Assembly (NCBI GenBank): GCA_034436015.1
Contig: DAOTWG010000035.1
Span: 24,791-88,790, forward strand
DNA: 64,000 bases
Direction: 5' to 3'
Source: DAOTVX01 sp034436015
Lineage (GTDB): Bacteria; Chloroflexota; Anaerolineae; Anaerolineales; Villigracilaceae
Positions within the stretch are counted from its first letter, which is position 1. Each line of letters opens with the position of its first letter. Under the pieces are notes generated by a model. That model had not been told where the DNA came from, did no database searches, and saw only the letters and a list, made by a program, of their open reading frames with translations. Position numbers and translations under genes: made by a program. Positions 1-9,140 of the stretch are shown piece after piece.

Positions 1-1047
1 GATGGGGTATTTAACCACTGCGGACGAGGGTTCTTCGCCTTCCAGGATGTACTTGAAAATGGGGAATACTCGCCTTATCAGGACTGGTTCCATATTTATC
101 GTTTTCCATTGGATGCCTACGGCGACGGCGCGGCACATAATTACGCTGGCTGGTGGGGTTTCAAAAGTCTGCCGAAGTTCAACATGCGCAACCCGGCTAC
201 GCGTCGCTATATTCTTGACGTAGCCCGTTATTGGATTGAATTAGGCGCCGATGGTTGGCGATTGGACGTGCCAAACGAGATTGACGATGACGAGTTCTGG
301 GCTCAATTCCGCCACGAAATCAAAGCTGTCGCCGCCGATGCATACCTGGTCGGCGAAATCTGGACTGCCGACCCACGCTGGGCAAACGACCGTCACTTCG
401 ACGGCCTGATGAACTATCCTATGCGCGAGGCGCTGTTGAGCTGCCTGACCGGTCAAAGTAACGCCGTCCAGTTCGCCGATCGGGTAGAAACCCTGCTCAC
501 AACGTACCCGCGCGAAAACGTCTATGCCATGTACCTGCCCCTTGGCAGCCATGACACAGAGCGACTAAAAACAGTCCTGGGAGGGAATATGGCCAAAATC
601 AAACTGGCGTTCCTTTTCCAGATGGCTTACCCTGGCGCTCCTGCCATCTACTACGGCGATGAAATCGGTCTGGAAGGCGGGAAGGATCCCGACTGTCGCC
701 GCGCTTTCCCCTGGAATGACCTGACCTGGAACGCCGAGTTGCGCCATTGGGTGAAGACGCTCATCGCGCTGCGCCGGCGTTTCCCTGCGATGCGTCGCGG
801 CGATTACGAGCGCCTGCTGGCAGAGGAAAGCGGCCTCTACGTGTTCCGACGCAAACTCGGACGGGAAAACATCATTGTCGCGCTCAATCTCAGCCCACAT
901 ACGAAGACGCTCGAACTGGACGCCGAAAAGGCCGGCTGGCACGAAGGGTATGAAGTCAGGAATCTCCTAGACCACCGAAAGCACGGCGTCTCCGATGGCT
1001 ACCTCACCCTCGCCCTTTCGCCCTGGAGTGGAGCGTGGTTATCTTGA
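1..1047 (+). CDS. GH13 alpha-amylase family hydrolase, C-terminal part (neopullulanase/cyclomaltodextrinase-like)
   Basis: The gene is cut by the left edge of the window; frame 1 is open from base 1, so the ATG at 109 is internal. The 348 visible residues start at GH13 conserved region I (DGVFNH, first codons) and carry region II GWRLDV with the nucleophile Asp at 265-267, region III LVGEIW with the acid/base Glu at 355-357, and region IV GSHDTER with the third carboxylate at 552-554. A small beta-sandwich domain follows to the stop. The FFAFQDV/DWFHI text after region I resembles the neopullulanase, maltogenic amylase and cyclomaltodextrinase group, enzymes that cut alpha-glucans or cyclodextrins. 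No signal peptide can be judged because the N-terminus is missing. It ends 2 nt before the convergent sirtuin gene. Family is sure; exact substrate is not. Confidence 0.93.
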   Translation, partial: DGVFNHCGRGFFAFQDVLENGEYSPYQDWFHIYRFPLDAYGDGAAHNYAGWWGFKSLPKFNMRNPATRRYILDVARYWIELGADGWRLDVPNEIDDDEFWAQFRHEIKAVAADAYLVGEIWTADPRWANDRHFDGLMNYPMREALLSCLTGQSNAVQFADRVETLLTTYPRENVYAMYLPLGSHDTERLKTVLGGNMAKIKLAFLFQMAYPGAPAIYYGDEIGLEGGKDPDCRRAFPWNDLTWNAELRHWVKTLIALRRRFPAMRRGDYERLLAEESGLYVFRRKLGRENIIVALNLSPHTKTLELDAEKAGWHEGYEVRNLLDHRKHGVSDGYLTLALSPWSGAWLS

Positions 1048-1049
1048 CC

Positions 1050-1826
1050 TCACGCCTTTCTGCACTGCGCCTCCCCCTTCGGCGACTCTCCACCCCACAC
1101 TTCTCGTACAAGCGATGGCAGCAGCTCTCCCGATTTCCCTTGCAGGAAATAGGTCGCGTAAGGAGTAAGCGAGGTCTCGCTGATATTAATCTCGACTACC
1201 AAGGCTCCGGCCAAACGGGCCACGTGTGGGAGCGAAGCCGCCGGCTCCACCACGCCGGAGGTGCCAACGGCGAAAAACGCCTGGCAGGACCGCGCGGCCT
1301 CCATTGCCCGGTTCAATTCGCGCGGCGGGAGCATTTCTCCAAACCAGACGACATCGGGCCGCAGTTTTGCACCGCATTTTGGACAAGGTGGCACTCCCTG
1401 CTCTGGCTGTTCCCATTCCTCCAAACGCTCGCTACACGCTGAGCAGCGGACGCGCGTGATATTGCCGTGCAGTTCAATCAGGTTCTTGCTCCCCGCGCGC
1501 TGATGCAACCCATCAATATTCTGTGTAATCAACGTGAACTCCGAAACACGCCGTTCCATTTCGACAAGGGCGTAGTGGCCGGGATTGGGTTGCACTTCGC
1601 CGGCCTTGAGGCGCCGCGTGGAATACCACTCCCAGACGAGTTGGGGATTGCGCTCAAACGCCTGCGGGGTAGCCAGGTCTTCCGGACGATACCGCGCCCA
1701 CAGGCCCGACCCGGCATCACGAAAGGTAGGAAGGCCGGATTCTTGGGAAACGCCCGCGCCGGTCAACACAGCAACGCGCTGGACCGAACGCAAAAAACGC
1801 ACAAGATCGCTTGGAAACCTGCTCAT
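1050..1826 (-). CDS. SIR2-family NAD-dependent protein deacylase (sirtuin)
   Basis: About 258 residues. The Rossmann NAD-binding motif GAGVSQESGLPTFRD is near the N-terminus, followed by TQNIDGLHQRAG and the catalytic histidine in LIELHGN. Four cysteines (CSAC and CPKC, about 20 residues apart) form the structural zinc site, and a GTSGVVEPAASLP strand completes the NAD fold. Sirtuins remove acyl groups from lysine using NAD+. An upstream ATG at 1859 is in frame, but the ATG at 1826 overlaps the proA stop as ATGA, so I chose that start; it implies translational coupling with proA. The gene lies downstream of proA in the same orientation and ends tail to tail with the amylase-family gene. Whether it deacetylates or removes longer acyl groups cannot be read here. 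Confidence 0.93.
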   Translation of the reverse strand: MSRFPSDLVRFLRSVQRVAVLTGAGVSQESGLPTFRDAGSGLWARYRPEDLATPQAFERNPQLVWEWYSTRRLKAGEVQPNPGHYALVEMERRVSEFTLITQNIDGLHQRAGSKNLIELHGNITRVRCSACSERLEEWEQPEQGVPPCPKCGAKLRPDVVWFGEMLPPRELNRAMEAARSCQAFFAVGTSGVVEPAASLPHVARLAGALVVEINISETSLTPYATYFLQGKSGELLPSLVREVWGGESPKGEAQCRKA

Positions 1827-3091
1827 GTCCGCACGTGATACTCTCCCTCCGCCACCCACTTGTACGTTGTCAGTTCGCGCAGCCCCATCGGCCCACGCAC
1901 ATGCAGACGTTGCGTCGAAACCGCCACCTCGGCCCCCAACCCAAACTGACCGCCATCAGTAAAGCGCGTACTGGCGTTGACGTACACCGCTGCCGAGTCC
2001 ACCTGGGCCACGAATCGCCGCGCGTTTTCCACGTCTTCCGTCAGAATCCCATCCGAATGCGCCGTGCTGTGTGTCGCGATGTGCGCAATCGCTTCGTCGA
2101 GCGAATCCACCACCTTCAGGCTAAGCACGAGGGAAAGCCACTCCGTGTCGAAATCATTTGGGCCAGCAGGCTGCACGAGACCCGCCAGTGAAGGCGGCAA
2201 CGAAGTAAGACAGGCAAGCGCGCGCGGCTCGGCGCGGAAGGTTACTCCATCTTTGCCGAGATACGCCACCAGACGCGGCAGAAAGTCGCCCGCAACAGCC
2301 TGATGCACAAGCACAACATCCAACGCGTTGCACACGCTAGGCCGTTGCGTCTTTGCATTGTGAATGACGTTCAGCGATTTCTCCAGGTCGGCCGATTCAT
2401 CTACAAAGAGATGGCAAATCCCTATCCCGCCGGTAATGACCGGTATCTGACTGTTTTCACGACAAAACCGATGCAACGCCTCGCCACCGCGCGGAATGAT
2501 GACATCCACATACTCGTGCAGTTTAAGTAATTCGAGCACACGGGCGCGATCCGGGTCGTCAATGAACTGCACCGCATCCTCAGGCAGACCGACCTCCTGC
2601 AAGGAAGCGCGTACCAGTCCCACTAGGGCGCGGTTGGAGTGCAACGTCTCACTGCCGCCGCGCAAGATTGCGGCGTTTCCGGTCTTGACACACAAACCGG
2701 CTACGTCCAGCGTCACATTCGGGCGTGATTCATAGATCACGCCCAGCACGCCCAAGGGAACACGCTGTCGGTACAGACGCAGACCGTTCGGCAAGACCGT
2801 TTCATCGAAGCGCTCTCCCACCGGATCGGGCAACTCAGCAAGACGGCGCAAGTCGGCGGCGATACCGCTCAATCGTTTTTCGTTGAACAACAAGCGGTCA
2901 ATCAATGCCTCGCTCAGACCAGAGCGACGCGCAGAGTCTACATCCTGACGATTGGCCCGAAGAATTGCCGCCTGCTCTCGTTCCAAAGCATCTGCCATGT
3001 GGCACAAGGCTCGATTCTTGGATTGTGTAGAAGTCAAGGCAAGCTGGCGAGCAGCTACACGAGCACGTTGGCCTAAGTCAACTAGAGACAT
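1823..3091 (-). CDS. proA: Glutamate-5-semialdehyde dehydrogenase (gamma-glutamyl phosphate reductase)
   Basis: 422 residues, the normal ProA length, in the aldehyde dehydrogenase superfamily. The catalytic cysteine is in PSVCNALD, and the motifs ILRGGSE, NKTQRPSVCN-type region and the C-terminal RGPMGLRELTTYKW are typical. The enzyme reduces gamma-glutamyl phosphate with NADPH to glutamate semialdehyde, the second step of proline synthesis, in the cytoplasm. A good AAGGAG ribosome binding site precedes the ATG. The proB kinase gene is not next to it; the downstream neighbour is the sirtuin, overlapping by 4 nt. Assignment is secure. Confidence 0.97.
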   Translation of the reverse strand: MSLVDLGQRARVAARQLALTSTQSKNRALCHMADALEREQAAILRANRQDVDSARRSGLSEALIDRLLFNEKRLSGIAADLRRLAELPDPVGERFDETVLPNGLRLYRQRVPLGVLGVIYESRPNVTLDVAGLCVKTGNAAILRGGSETLHSNRALVGLVRASLQEVGLPEDAVQFIDDPDRARVLELLKLHEYVDVIIPRGGEALHRFCRENSQIPVITGGIGICHLFVDESADLEKSLNVIHNAKTQRPSVCNALDVVLVHQAVAGDFLPRLVAYLGKDGVTFRAEPRALACLTSLPPSLAGLVQPAGPNDFDTEWLSLVLSLKVVDSLDEAIAHIATHSTAHSDGILTEDVENARRFVAQVDSAAVYVNASTRFTDGGQFGLGAEVAVSTQRLHVRGPMGLRELTTYKWVAEGEYHVRT

Positions 3092-3130
3092 AGGAGGCTC
3101 CTTGAAGTAGGTGAAAGTAGCAACGTTGGA

Positions 3131-5011
3131 TTAAAGGCGCGGCGTACGCGTTGGCGTTGGTGTTTGGGAAGGCGCCGTCGTACGTGTCGGCGTTGGCGTT
3201 CGTGATGGCGTCACCGTACGCGTTGGCGTCTTCGTCGGCGAAGGGGTCGGCGAACCGCCATAGAGATACTGCTCCGCATCCACGCGCCAGGCAGCAGGTA
3301 CAACCTCGTCAGGAAGGGCCAACAATTGTTGCCACTGACGCCGGGCCGCCTGACGGGAAAAATCATCGCCGATTTGCTCCAACGAAAGCGCCGTCCAATA
3401 GTACAGAGCCGCCTTCTGGGCATCTGTCCTGGCCAGACGCGTTGTATCGCCTTTGATTAACTCGAGATAGGCATTCCCTGGCTTGCCATCCAGGATATAG
3501 GCGCGCGCCAGGCCAATGCGGACGTTGAAACTATAAGGTTGATAAGCAAGCGCCGTCTTGAAATCCGCAATTGCCTCTCGGCCCCGGTCAAGCGATAGGT
3601 GAGCATACCCTCTATGCTCATACGCGGCGCCGTACTTCCTGTTCAAGCCAATGGCGCGGTCTAGATACCGAATTGCCGTCTGATACTCGCCTGCATGACG
3701 ATAGGCCGCGCCGAGCAAGGTCAAGGCCTCCACGTCATCGCTCTTATATTGGACGTACACGGCCAACGGCGACAGGGCGTCCTCCCAACGCTCATTGGCG
3801 ATATACGCGCGTCCAAGCATGAGATAAGCCGGCAAAAGGGTCAAATCGAGTTCGTGCGCCTTTTCCGCCGATTCCAGCGCATCCTCCCAACTTCCCATCT
3901 CCATTTGAACCTGACTGCGATAAAGATATACCAGGGGATCGTTCGGGTTGAGCATCAGGGCCGCTTCTAAGTCGGCCAATGCTTCGCGGTGCCGATTCTG
4001 CTCAAGGAAGTAAAGGGCGCGCTCTAGGAAAGCGGCCTGGTACAAGGGATCGAGCGAGATTGCCGTATCTAGATAGGAACGTACTTCTACCGCCGGATTA
4101 ATGGAGCGCAACGCGCGCGCTAACCCAAGATATGCCGGGGCGAAGTTCGGATTCAGGTCAATGGCCTTCCGGAACGCATCGCGCGCGGAATGATACTCGC
4201 GCAGCGCCAGACCGCACTCGCCCATGTAGTAGTAGGCGTCCACGGCCTTCGGCTCGTAAGTCGCCACCTGTTCGAACTGGATTCGAGCCTCTACATAATC
4301 GCCTTTCTGGAAATAACTCATTGCGCTGCGAAAGGCATCCCGGCCAATGCCGGTATGAGGGGTATTCACATAGAGCGGGGTCGGCGTGTACGTGGCGGGT
4401 AAGAGCATCCACAAGGGCGTCGGTCCAAGGAGAGTAGGAAGAGCAATTGGAGGAGTAGAGGGAGTTTCGGACGGCGTGGGAGTAAAGGTGAAGTGAGGCG
4501 CCACGATTCCGGGGCGCGCGTGCTCACGCGCCGCGGTTTGATACCGCATAAAGCCCCAAGTGACCAGAGCCATCGACGCCACACCCAAAAGAAGCAACAG
4601 AAAAGCGCGCGACGGCGGGTTCATCCACAAACGTTTCAAGCCACGCGGTCGTTGTTCTTCCACCACAGGCTGCAACGTTTCCTCCCACTCCCGCCGACGC
4701 AACGGGAATGGGGAAATTGACTCATCCGGCGGTATGACGCCCAACAGAGTCAAGCCGCGTTTGGCGGCCATGTTCTGCGGATCGAACTTGAGCGTCATCT
4801 GCAAGCAATACTGACGCTCCTTGGCCGTTTCCACTGCTGCGCTCAGCCAGAGCCAGGCCAACGCATCGCTTTGATTCGCCTTTAGCAAGCGCGTCAGCAA
4901 ATCGCGAGCGCGTGGCCGGTCGCCGCCCCGCAACGCCTCGATGGCCTCCCGCAGAAGAACGTTTTCACCTTCCTTTTCGCCTTCTGGCAACCAGGTTTCC
5001 TCTTCGGCCAT
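3131..5011 (-). CDS. Membrane-anchored tetratricopeptide repeat protein
   Basis: 626 residues. The first 130 residues are cytoplasmic with one or two helical TPR-like repeats (RARDLLTRLLKANQSDALAW). One membrane segment lies at about 136-156. A Pro/Thr/Ser-rich linker follows, then roughly eight TPR units (for example ARIQFEQVATYEPKAVDAYY and AIRYLDRAIGLNRKYGAAYE), and the protein ends in a low-complexity Thr-Pro tail of about 40 residues. The topology suggests the repeats face outward and act as a protein-binding scaffold; no enzyme motif is seen. Such Thr-Pro tails are common in Anaerolineae exported proteins. A -10/-35 pair lies directly before the ATG and no ribosome binding site is present, so the mRNA is probably leaderless. 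Function unknown beyond scaffolding. Confidence 0.88.
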   Translation of the reverse strand: MAEEETWLPEGEKEGENVLLREAIEALRGGDRPRARDLLTRLLKANQSDALAWLWLSAAVETAKERQYCLQMTLKFDPQNMAAKRGLTLLGVIPPDESISPFPLRRREWEETLQPVVEEQRPRGLKRLWMNPPSRAFLLLLLGVASMALVTWGFMRYQTAAREHARPGIVAPHFTFTPTPSETPSTPPIALPTLLGPTPLWMLLPATYTPTPLYVNTPHTGIGRDAFRSAMSYFQKGDYVEARIQFEQVATYEPKAVDAYYYMGECGLALREYHSARDAFRKAIDLNPNFAPAYLGLARALRSINPAVEVRSYLDTAISLDPLYQAAFLERALYFLEQNRHREALADLEAALMLNPNDPLVYLYRSQVQMEMGSWEDALESAEKAHELDLTLLPAYLMLGRAYIANERWEDALSPLAVYVQYKSDDVEALTLLGAAYRHAGEYQTAIRYLDRAIGLNRKYGAAYEHRGYAHLSLDRGREAIADFKTALAYQPYSFNVRIGLARAYILDGKPGNAYLELIKGDTTRLARTDAQKAALYYWTALSLEQIGDDFSRQAARRQWQQLLALPDEVVPAAWRVDAEQYLYGGSPTPSPTKTPTRTVTPSRTPTPTRTTAPSQTPTPTRTPRL

Positions 5012-5017
5012 ACCGTA

Positions 5018-5046
5018 AGTCTAGCACAGGCTTGCCGAACCGACAA
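5018..5046 (-). promoter_or_regulatory. Promoter of the TPR gene, leaderless type
   Basis: Read on the minus strand: TTGTCG at 5046-5041, 17 bp spacer, TAGACT at 5023-5018 with an upstream TGC (extended -10). The ATG at 5011 begins 6 nt after the -10, so transcription should start at or next to the start codon. Confidence 0.7.
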
Positions 5047-5204
5047 GTGAGATCACCTAGGAACTCCCTCCATCCGGCAATAGCCATGTCCCCTACAGCG
5101 CATGCGCACCGAACGAATCGCATCGGGACGATCTGAACGGCGCTTGTTCACAGAGAACGCGGCTTCGCAGGAGAAAACGCGCTTGACCACATCCTCTTTC
5201 CCTG

Positions 5205-5233
5205 TTGACATCCTGCCTCTCCTGCATTAAACT
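5205..5233 (+). promoter_or_regulatory. Promoter of dgt, leaderless type
   Basis: Consensus TTGACA at 5205-5210, 17 bp spacer, TAAACT at 5228-5233. The ATG at 5244 follows 10 nt later with no Shine-Dalgarno, so the 5' leader is at most a few nucleotides. It is divergent from the TPR gene promoter. Confidence 0.7.
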
Positions 5234-5243
5234 CACTTTTTGT

Positions 5244-6395
5244 ATGATCTTCTCTCGCGAATACCTCGAAGAACTTGAAGCGCAACATTTGGCGCCGTAT
5301 GCGGTGCGTAGCCGCGACTCGCGCGGGCGCGCCTATCTCGACCATGAGCCAGAGTACCGCACCGCGTTCCAGCGCGATCGGGATCGCATTCTCCACACCA
5401 CAGCCTTTCGTCGTCTAGAATACAAGACGCAAGTATTCATCAATTATGAGGGCGATTACTTCCGCACCCGCCTGACCCATACGCTGGAGGTCGCCCAGAT
5501 CGGGCGCACGCTGGCACGCGCGTTGGGAGCAAACGAAGACCTCGTCGAGGCTATTTGTCTGGCGCACGATTTAGGGCATTCTCCCTTCGGGCATTCCGGC
5601 GAGCGCGCCCTGGCGCGCCTGATGAAAGATCACGGCGGTTTCGATCATAATCGCCAGTCTCTGCGAATCGTCACCGAACTGGAACAGCGCTATCCGGAAT
5701 TCCCCGGCCTGAATCTGACCTGGGAAGTGCGCGAGGGCATCGTCAAACATGAATCGGAATACGATGCTGCCGACGCGCGAGACTATGACCCCGATCTGGG
5801 CGCCAACCTGGAAACCCAAATCTGCAACGCCGCCGATGAACTCGCCTATACCACGCACGACCTGGACGATGGCCTGCGATCAGGGATGATTACTCCAGAG
5901 ATGCTGGAAGGAATTACGCTATGGGAGATTCTCTGCGAGGCCTGCAGCTGGCGCGGCCCTGCCTTTCGAGACCTCGACCGCCACCTGATGATTCGCCATC
6001 TTATCGGACTGCTCGTAAGCGATATGATTCGCGCCACCGAAGAAGAATTGCGGCAAAGCGGCGCGCGCTCTGCGCGGGAGATTCAAAAACTCGGTCATCC
6101 GGTCGTTACTTACAGCGAAGCGATCCATCGCTACCATCGCGAACTGACGGACTTTCTCTACCACAACCTTTACCAGCACTACCGCGTGACGCGTATGCAG
6201 GTCAAGGCGGAACGCATTGTTGCCGATTTATTCCGCGCTTATTGCGAGAAGCCGGCCATTTTGCCTGGCCACGTCCAGCAATGGATTGAAAAACGTGGCC
6301 TCGAACGAACTATTTGCGATTACATCGCCGGTATGACCGATCGCTTCGCCATCGAAGAACATCAACGCTTATTCGACCCTTACCTACGGCCCTGA
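5244..6395 (+). CDS. dgt: Deoxyguanosinetriphosphate triphosphohydrolase-like protein (HD domain)
   Basis: 383 residues. The HD-domain metal ligands are visible: RLTHTLEVAQ (first His), LAHDLGHSPFGHSGE (HD pair), and the later HESEYDAAD region; DELAYTTHDLDDG supplies the final Asp. The N-terminal SRGRAYLDHEPEYRTAFQRD and RRLEYKTQVF are typical of the dGTPase family, which hydrolyses dNTPs to the nucleoside and triphosphate. A TTG 39 nt upstream extends the frame but is the first base of the -35 box, so the ATG at 5244 is the start. greA follows after 16 nt and is probably cotranscribed. Substrate preference within dNTPs is unknown. Confidence 0.93.
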   Translation: MIFSREYLEELEAQHLAPYAVRSRDSRGRAYLDHEPEYRTAFQRDRDRILHTTAFRRLEYKTQVFINYEGDYFRTRLTHTLEVAQIGRTLARALGANEDLVEAICLAHDLGHSPFGHSGERALARLMKDHGGFDHNRQSLRIVTELEQRYPEFPGLNLTWEVREGIVKHESEYDAADARDYDPDLGANLETQICNAADELAYTTHDLDDGLRSGMITPEMLEGITLWEILCEACSWRGPAFRDLDRHLMIRHLIGLLVSDMIRATEEELRQSGARSAREIQKLGHPVVTYSEAIHRYHRELTDFLYHNLYQHYRVTRMQVKAERIVADLFRAYCEKPAILPGHVQQWIEKRGLERTICDYIAGMTDRFAIEEHQRLFDPYLRP

Positions 6396-6411
6396 AGGAA
6401 CGGAGCAAGAC

Positions 6412-6885
6412 GTGGCAGAACAGCAAGGCATCTATCTCACTTCCGAAGGCGCGGCTCGCTTGAAGGCCGAATTAGAGGAACTGAAAGGCATTGGCCGTCA
6501 GGAGATTGCGCAGCGTCTACGCGCGGCGATCCAAATGGGCGACCTTTCGGAAAACGCCGATTACCACAAGGCCAAGGAAGATCAGGCGTTTCTCGAAGGG
6601 CGCATTCAGGAATTGGAATATCTGCTGCGGCATGCCATCATAGTGGACGAGAACGATGGCCCCAAGGATGTGGTCGCCATCGGTCGGCGCGTCACAGTCC
6701 AGGAGGAGGGGTCTGAAACGGAAGTGTTCCACATCGTTGGCACAAAGGAAGCCGACCCGCGCCAGAGGAAAATCTCCCACGAATCGCCCATCGGACGCGC
6801 TCTCCTCGATCACCGCGTTGGCGATAGCGTCGAGGTAGAGACGCCAGCTGGAAGAGTGCGCCTGAAGATCCTCAGAATCGAGTAA
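6412..6885 (+). CDS. greA: Transcription elongation factor GreA
   Basis: 157 residues, the usual GreA length. It begins with a GTG preceded by AAGGAACGGAG. The N-terminal coiled coil carries the GDLSENADYHKAKEDQ tip with the acidic Asp/Glu pair that reaches the RNA polymerase active site and stimulates cleavage of backtracked RNA; the C-terminal FKBP-like globular domain follows (ISHESPIGRALLDHRVGD). It is the second gene after dgt. Assignment is secure. Confidence 0.97.
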   Translation: MAEQQGIYLTSEGAARLKAELEELKGIGRQEIAQRLRAAIQMGDLSENADYHKAKEDQAFLEGRIQELEYLLRHAIIVDENDGPKDVVAIGRRVTVQEEGSETEVFHIVGTKEADPRQRKISHESPIGRALLDHRVGDSVEVETPAGRVRLKILRIE

Positions 6886-7064
6886 TGTTACGCGCTCCCG
6901 CATCCATCTACTAGGTGATGCCCTTCCGTTCACGCTCCATAGGTATCAAGATACCCAGCGAACCAATCGCCACAGGTATTACCGAGCCGGGAAGTAGGCA
7001 TCGCGTATGGGATCTCGCTGACTTTTAAGAGACCTAATCTTATTCTCGACGACGGATATCAGCA

Positions 7065-8699
7065 GTGACGGTTCTTCGCATGATTCCCATTGGCGGCCTT
7101 GGCGAAGTAGGCAAGAATATGATGCTCTACGAGTACGAGGACCGTATCTTGATTGTGGACGCCGGCCTGATGTTCCCCGACAACGATATGCTCGGCGTGG
7201 ATTACATCATCCCAGATTACCAGTACCTGCGCGCAAACGCCGCGCGCGTGGACGGCATTGTGCTTACGCACGGCCACGAAGACCATATTGGCGCCATCCA
7301 ACACCTGCTCGCAGACGTCCCGGCACCTGTGTATGCGACGCCGCTGACGCGCGGCTTGGTGGAAGTCAAATTGGCGCGGAATGGTCTGGCCGGTCGCGCC
7401 GATCTACGAACGATCCGGGCGGGAGAGACCCTGCAAATCGGGCCGTTTCAGGTCGAGACTTTCCACGTTTGCCATTCTATCCCGGACGCCATTGGCCTGG
7501 GCATTACCACCCCTGCCGGCTTGATCGTCCATACAGGTGACTATAAATTCGACCAGACGCCGGTAGACGGCTGGCCGACCGATTTTGCCAAACTGGCGGA
7601 GTTCTCCCGGCGCGGTGTGGATGTGCTACTCGCCGATTCGACCAACGCCGAGCGGCCGGGTTGGACTCCCTCGGAGCGCGTGATCACCCAAGCGTTCGAT
7701 GAGGTCTTCCGCAACGCGCCAGGCCGGATTCTGGTAGCCACCTTTGCTTCCCTCATCTCACGCATGCAACAAGTGGCCGATGTTGCCACTCGCTATGGCC
7801 GCAAAATCGCCTTCGTAGGGACAAGCATGGTGGATAACGCAAAGATCGCCCGTCAGATGGGCTATCTCAACATCCCTGACGACGCGCTTGTCAGTTGGGG
7901 AGAATCCCTGAATTTACCGAGGAATCGAGTCGTCCTTATGTGCACAGGAGCGCAGGGCGAGCCATCCTCGATCATCGGTCGTCTCGCCACAGGCACGAAC
8001 CGCCAGTTCGATGTCGAGGCGGGCGACACGGTGGTTCTTTCCTCGCACCCCATTCCCGGCAACGAGGAAACGATTTACAAGACAATCAATCGCCTGCTGC
8101 GTCGCGGGGCGCAGGTGATTTACGAGGCCATTGCCTCGGTACACGTCTCAGGACACGCCAGTGCAGAGGAACAAAAATTATTACTTAACCTGGTGCGTCC
8201 CCGCTTCCTGATCCCTATCCATGGCGAATTGCGTCACCTGCAGCGACATGCCTGGCTGGGTCAGCAGGTTGGTCTGCCGGCAGAAAATATCTGTGTTGTC
8301 GAGAACGGGCAAATTCTGGAGTATTCCGATGGACAGCTCAGGGTCGGCGAACGTATCCCCGGCGGCTACGTGTTCGTGGAAGGAGAAAGCGTTGGGGAAA
8401 TTGACGACGACATTGTGCGCGAACGTGAGCAACTTGCCCGTTCCGGCGTTGTCTTGATTTCGGTCACGTTGGACCGTTACTCAAACCGCTTGCTGCAGGA
8501 GCCAGAAGTCATCACGCGCGGGTTCGTCGCTCCCGAAGATGCCGATACGTTGATTCCGCTTGTGCAGAAAAAAGTGAACGAATTGATCAACGGCGGCGGT
8601 CTCGACGATGAGAAGATCATCGCCAACGCAGTTCGCGCCCTTTTATATAACGAAACACGCAGGCGGCCTCTGGTATTCGTTGTGGTAGCCAAGGCATGA
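7065..8699 (+). CDS. rnj: Ribonuclease J
   Basis: 544 residues. The metallo-beta-lactamase core has the metal motif LTHGHEDHIGAIQH, followed by later ligands in HTGDYKFDQTP and a beta-CASP domain (GTSMVDNAKIARQMGY, SSHPIPGNE, VSGHASAEEQ with the conserved His). The C-terminal domain (VLISVTLD through the last residues) is the usual oligomerisation part. RNase J is a 5'-3' exo- and endoribonuclease central to mRNA decay and rRNA maturation. The start is the GTG at 7065 or the ATG at 7080; neither has a strong ribosome binding site. The 179 nt upstream contain a short hairpin (GGTATC-AA-GATACC near 6942) and no clear promoter. Confidence 0.95.
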   Translation: MTVLRMIPIGGLGEVGKNMMLYEYEDRILIVDAGLMFPDNDMLGVDYIIPDYQYLRANAARVDGIVLTHGHEDHIGAIQHLLADVPAPVYATPLTRGLVEVKLARNGLAGRADLRTIRAGETLQIGPFQVETFHVCHSIPDAIGLGITTPAGLIVHTGDYKFDQTPVDGWPTDFAKLAEFSRRGVDVLLADSTNAERPGWTPSERVITQAFDEVFRNAPGRILVATFASLISRMQQVADVATRYGRKIAFVGTSMVDNAKIARQMGYLNIPDDALVSWGESLNLPRNRVVLMCTGAQGEPSSIIGRLATGTNRQFDVEAGDTVVLSSHPIPGNEETIYKTINRLLRRGAQVIYEAIASVHVSGHASAEEQKLLLNLVRPRFLIPIHGELRHLQRHAWLGQQVGLPAENICVVENGQILEYSDGQLRVGERIPGGYVFVEGESVGEIDDDIVREREQLARSGVVLISVTLDRYSNRLLQEPEVITRGFVAPEDADTLIPLVQKKVNELINGGGLDDEKIIANAVRALLYNETRRRPLVFVVVAKA

Positions 8700-8732
8700 G
8701 TGCATTTTCGGTTGAAAAGCGGTTCTCTCCCA

Positions 8733-9125
8733 ATGAGCAATCCCGTCAAGGAATTTTTCCATTCACGCCTGTTGGCTTTTAAGTATGCCTTTCACGGTTG
8801 GCAGTATGTCATCCGCACCCAGCGCAATGCCTGGATTCACGCGCTGATGACCATGCTGGTCATTTTGGTTGGCCTCTGGTTGCAGTTGTCCACGCGCGAT
8901 TGGGCTGTGTTGCTGGCGACGATCACGTTGGTTTGGACGGCGGAGTTCATCAACACGGCACTAGAAGCCGTTGTGGATTTGGCCAGTCCGGCACGTCACC
9001 CGCTGGCAAAGGTAGGGAAGGATGTAGGAGCAGCCGCCGTGCTCCTCGCCGCGTTGACTTCGGTCGTCATCGGCTTGCTGTTGCTCGGCCCGCCGCTATG
9101 GGCCAAACTGGCCGCTCTCTTTTGA
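8733..9125 (+). CDS. dgkA: Diacylglycerol kinase / undecaprenol kinase family membrane protein
   Basis: About 130 residues with three membrane helices. The family signature WTAEFINTALEAVVDL contains the conserved Glu, Asn and second Glu of the active site, and an amphipathic N-terminal helix (FKYAFHGWQYVIRTQRNAWIH) precedes the first membrane segment. These small integral membrane kinases phosphorylate diacylglycerol or, in many Gram-positive bacteria, undecaprenol. A GTG at 8700, right after the RNase J stop, is an alternative start giving 11 more residues; neither start has a convincing ribosome binding site. It sits between rnj and nfo in one plus-strand run. Confidence 0.9.
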   Translation: MSNPVKEFFHSRLLAFKYAFHGWQYVIRTQRNAWIHALMTMLVILVGLWLQLSTRDWAVLLATITLVWTAEFINTALEAVVDLASPARHPLAKVGKDVGAAAVLLAALTSVVIGLLLLGPPLWAKLAALF

Positions 9126-9140
9126 GAATCGGGAGATCCT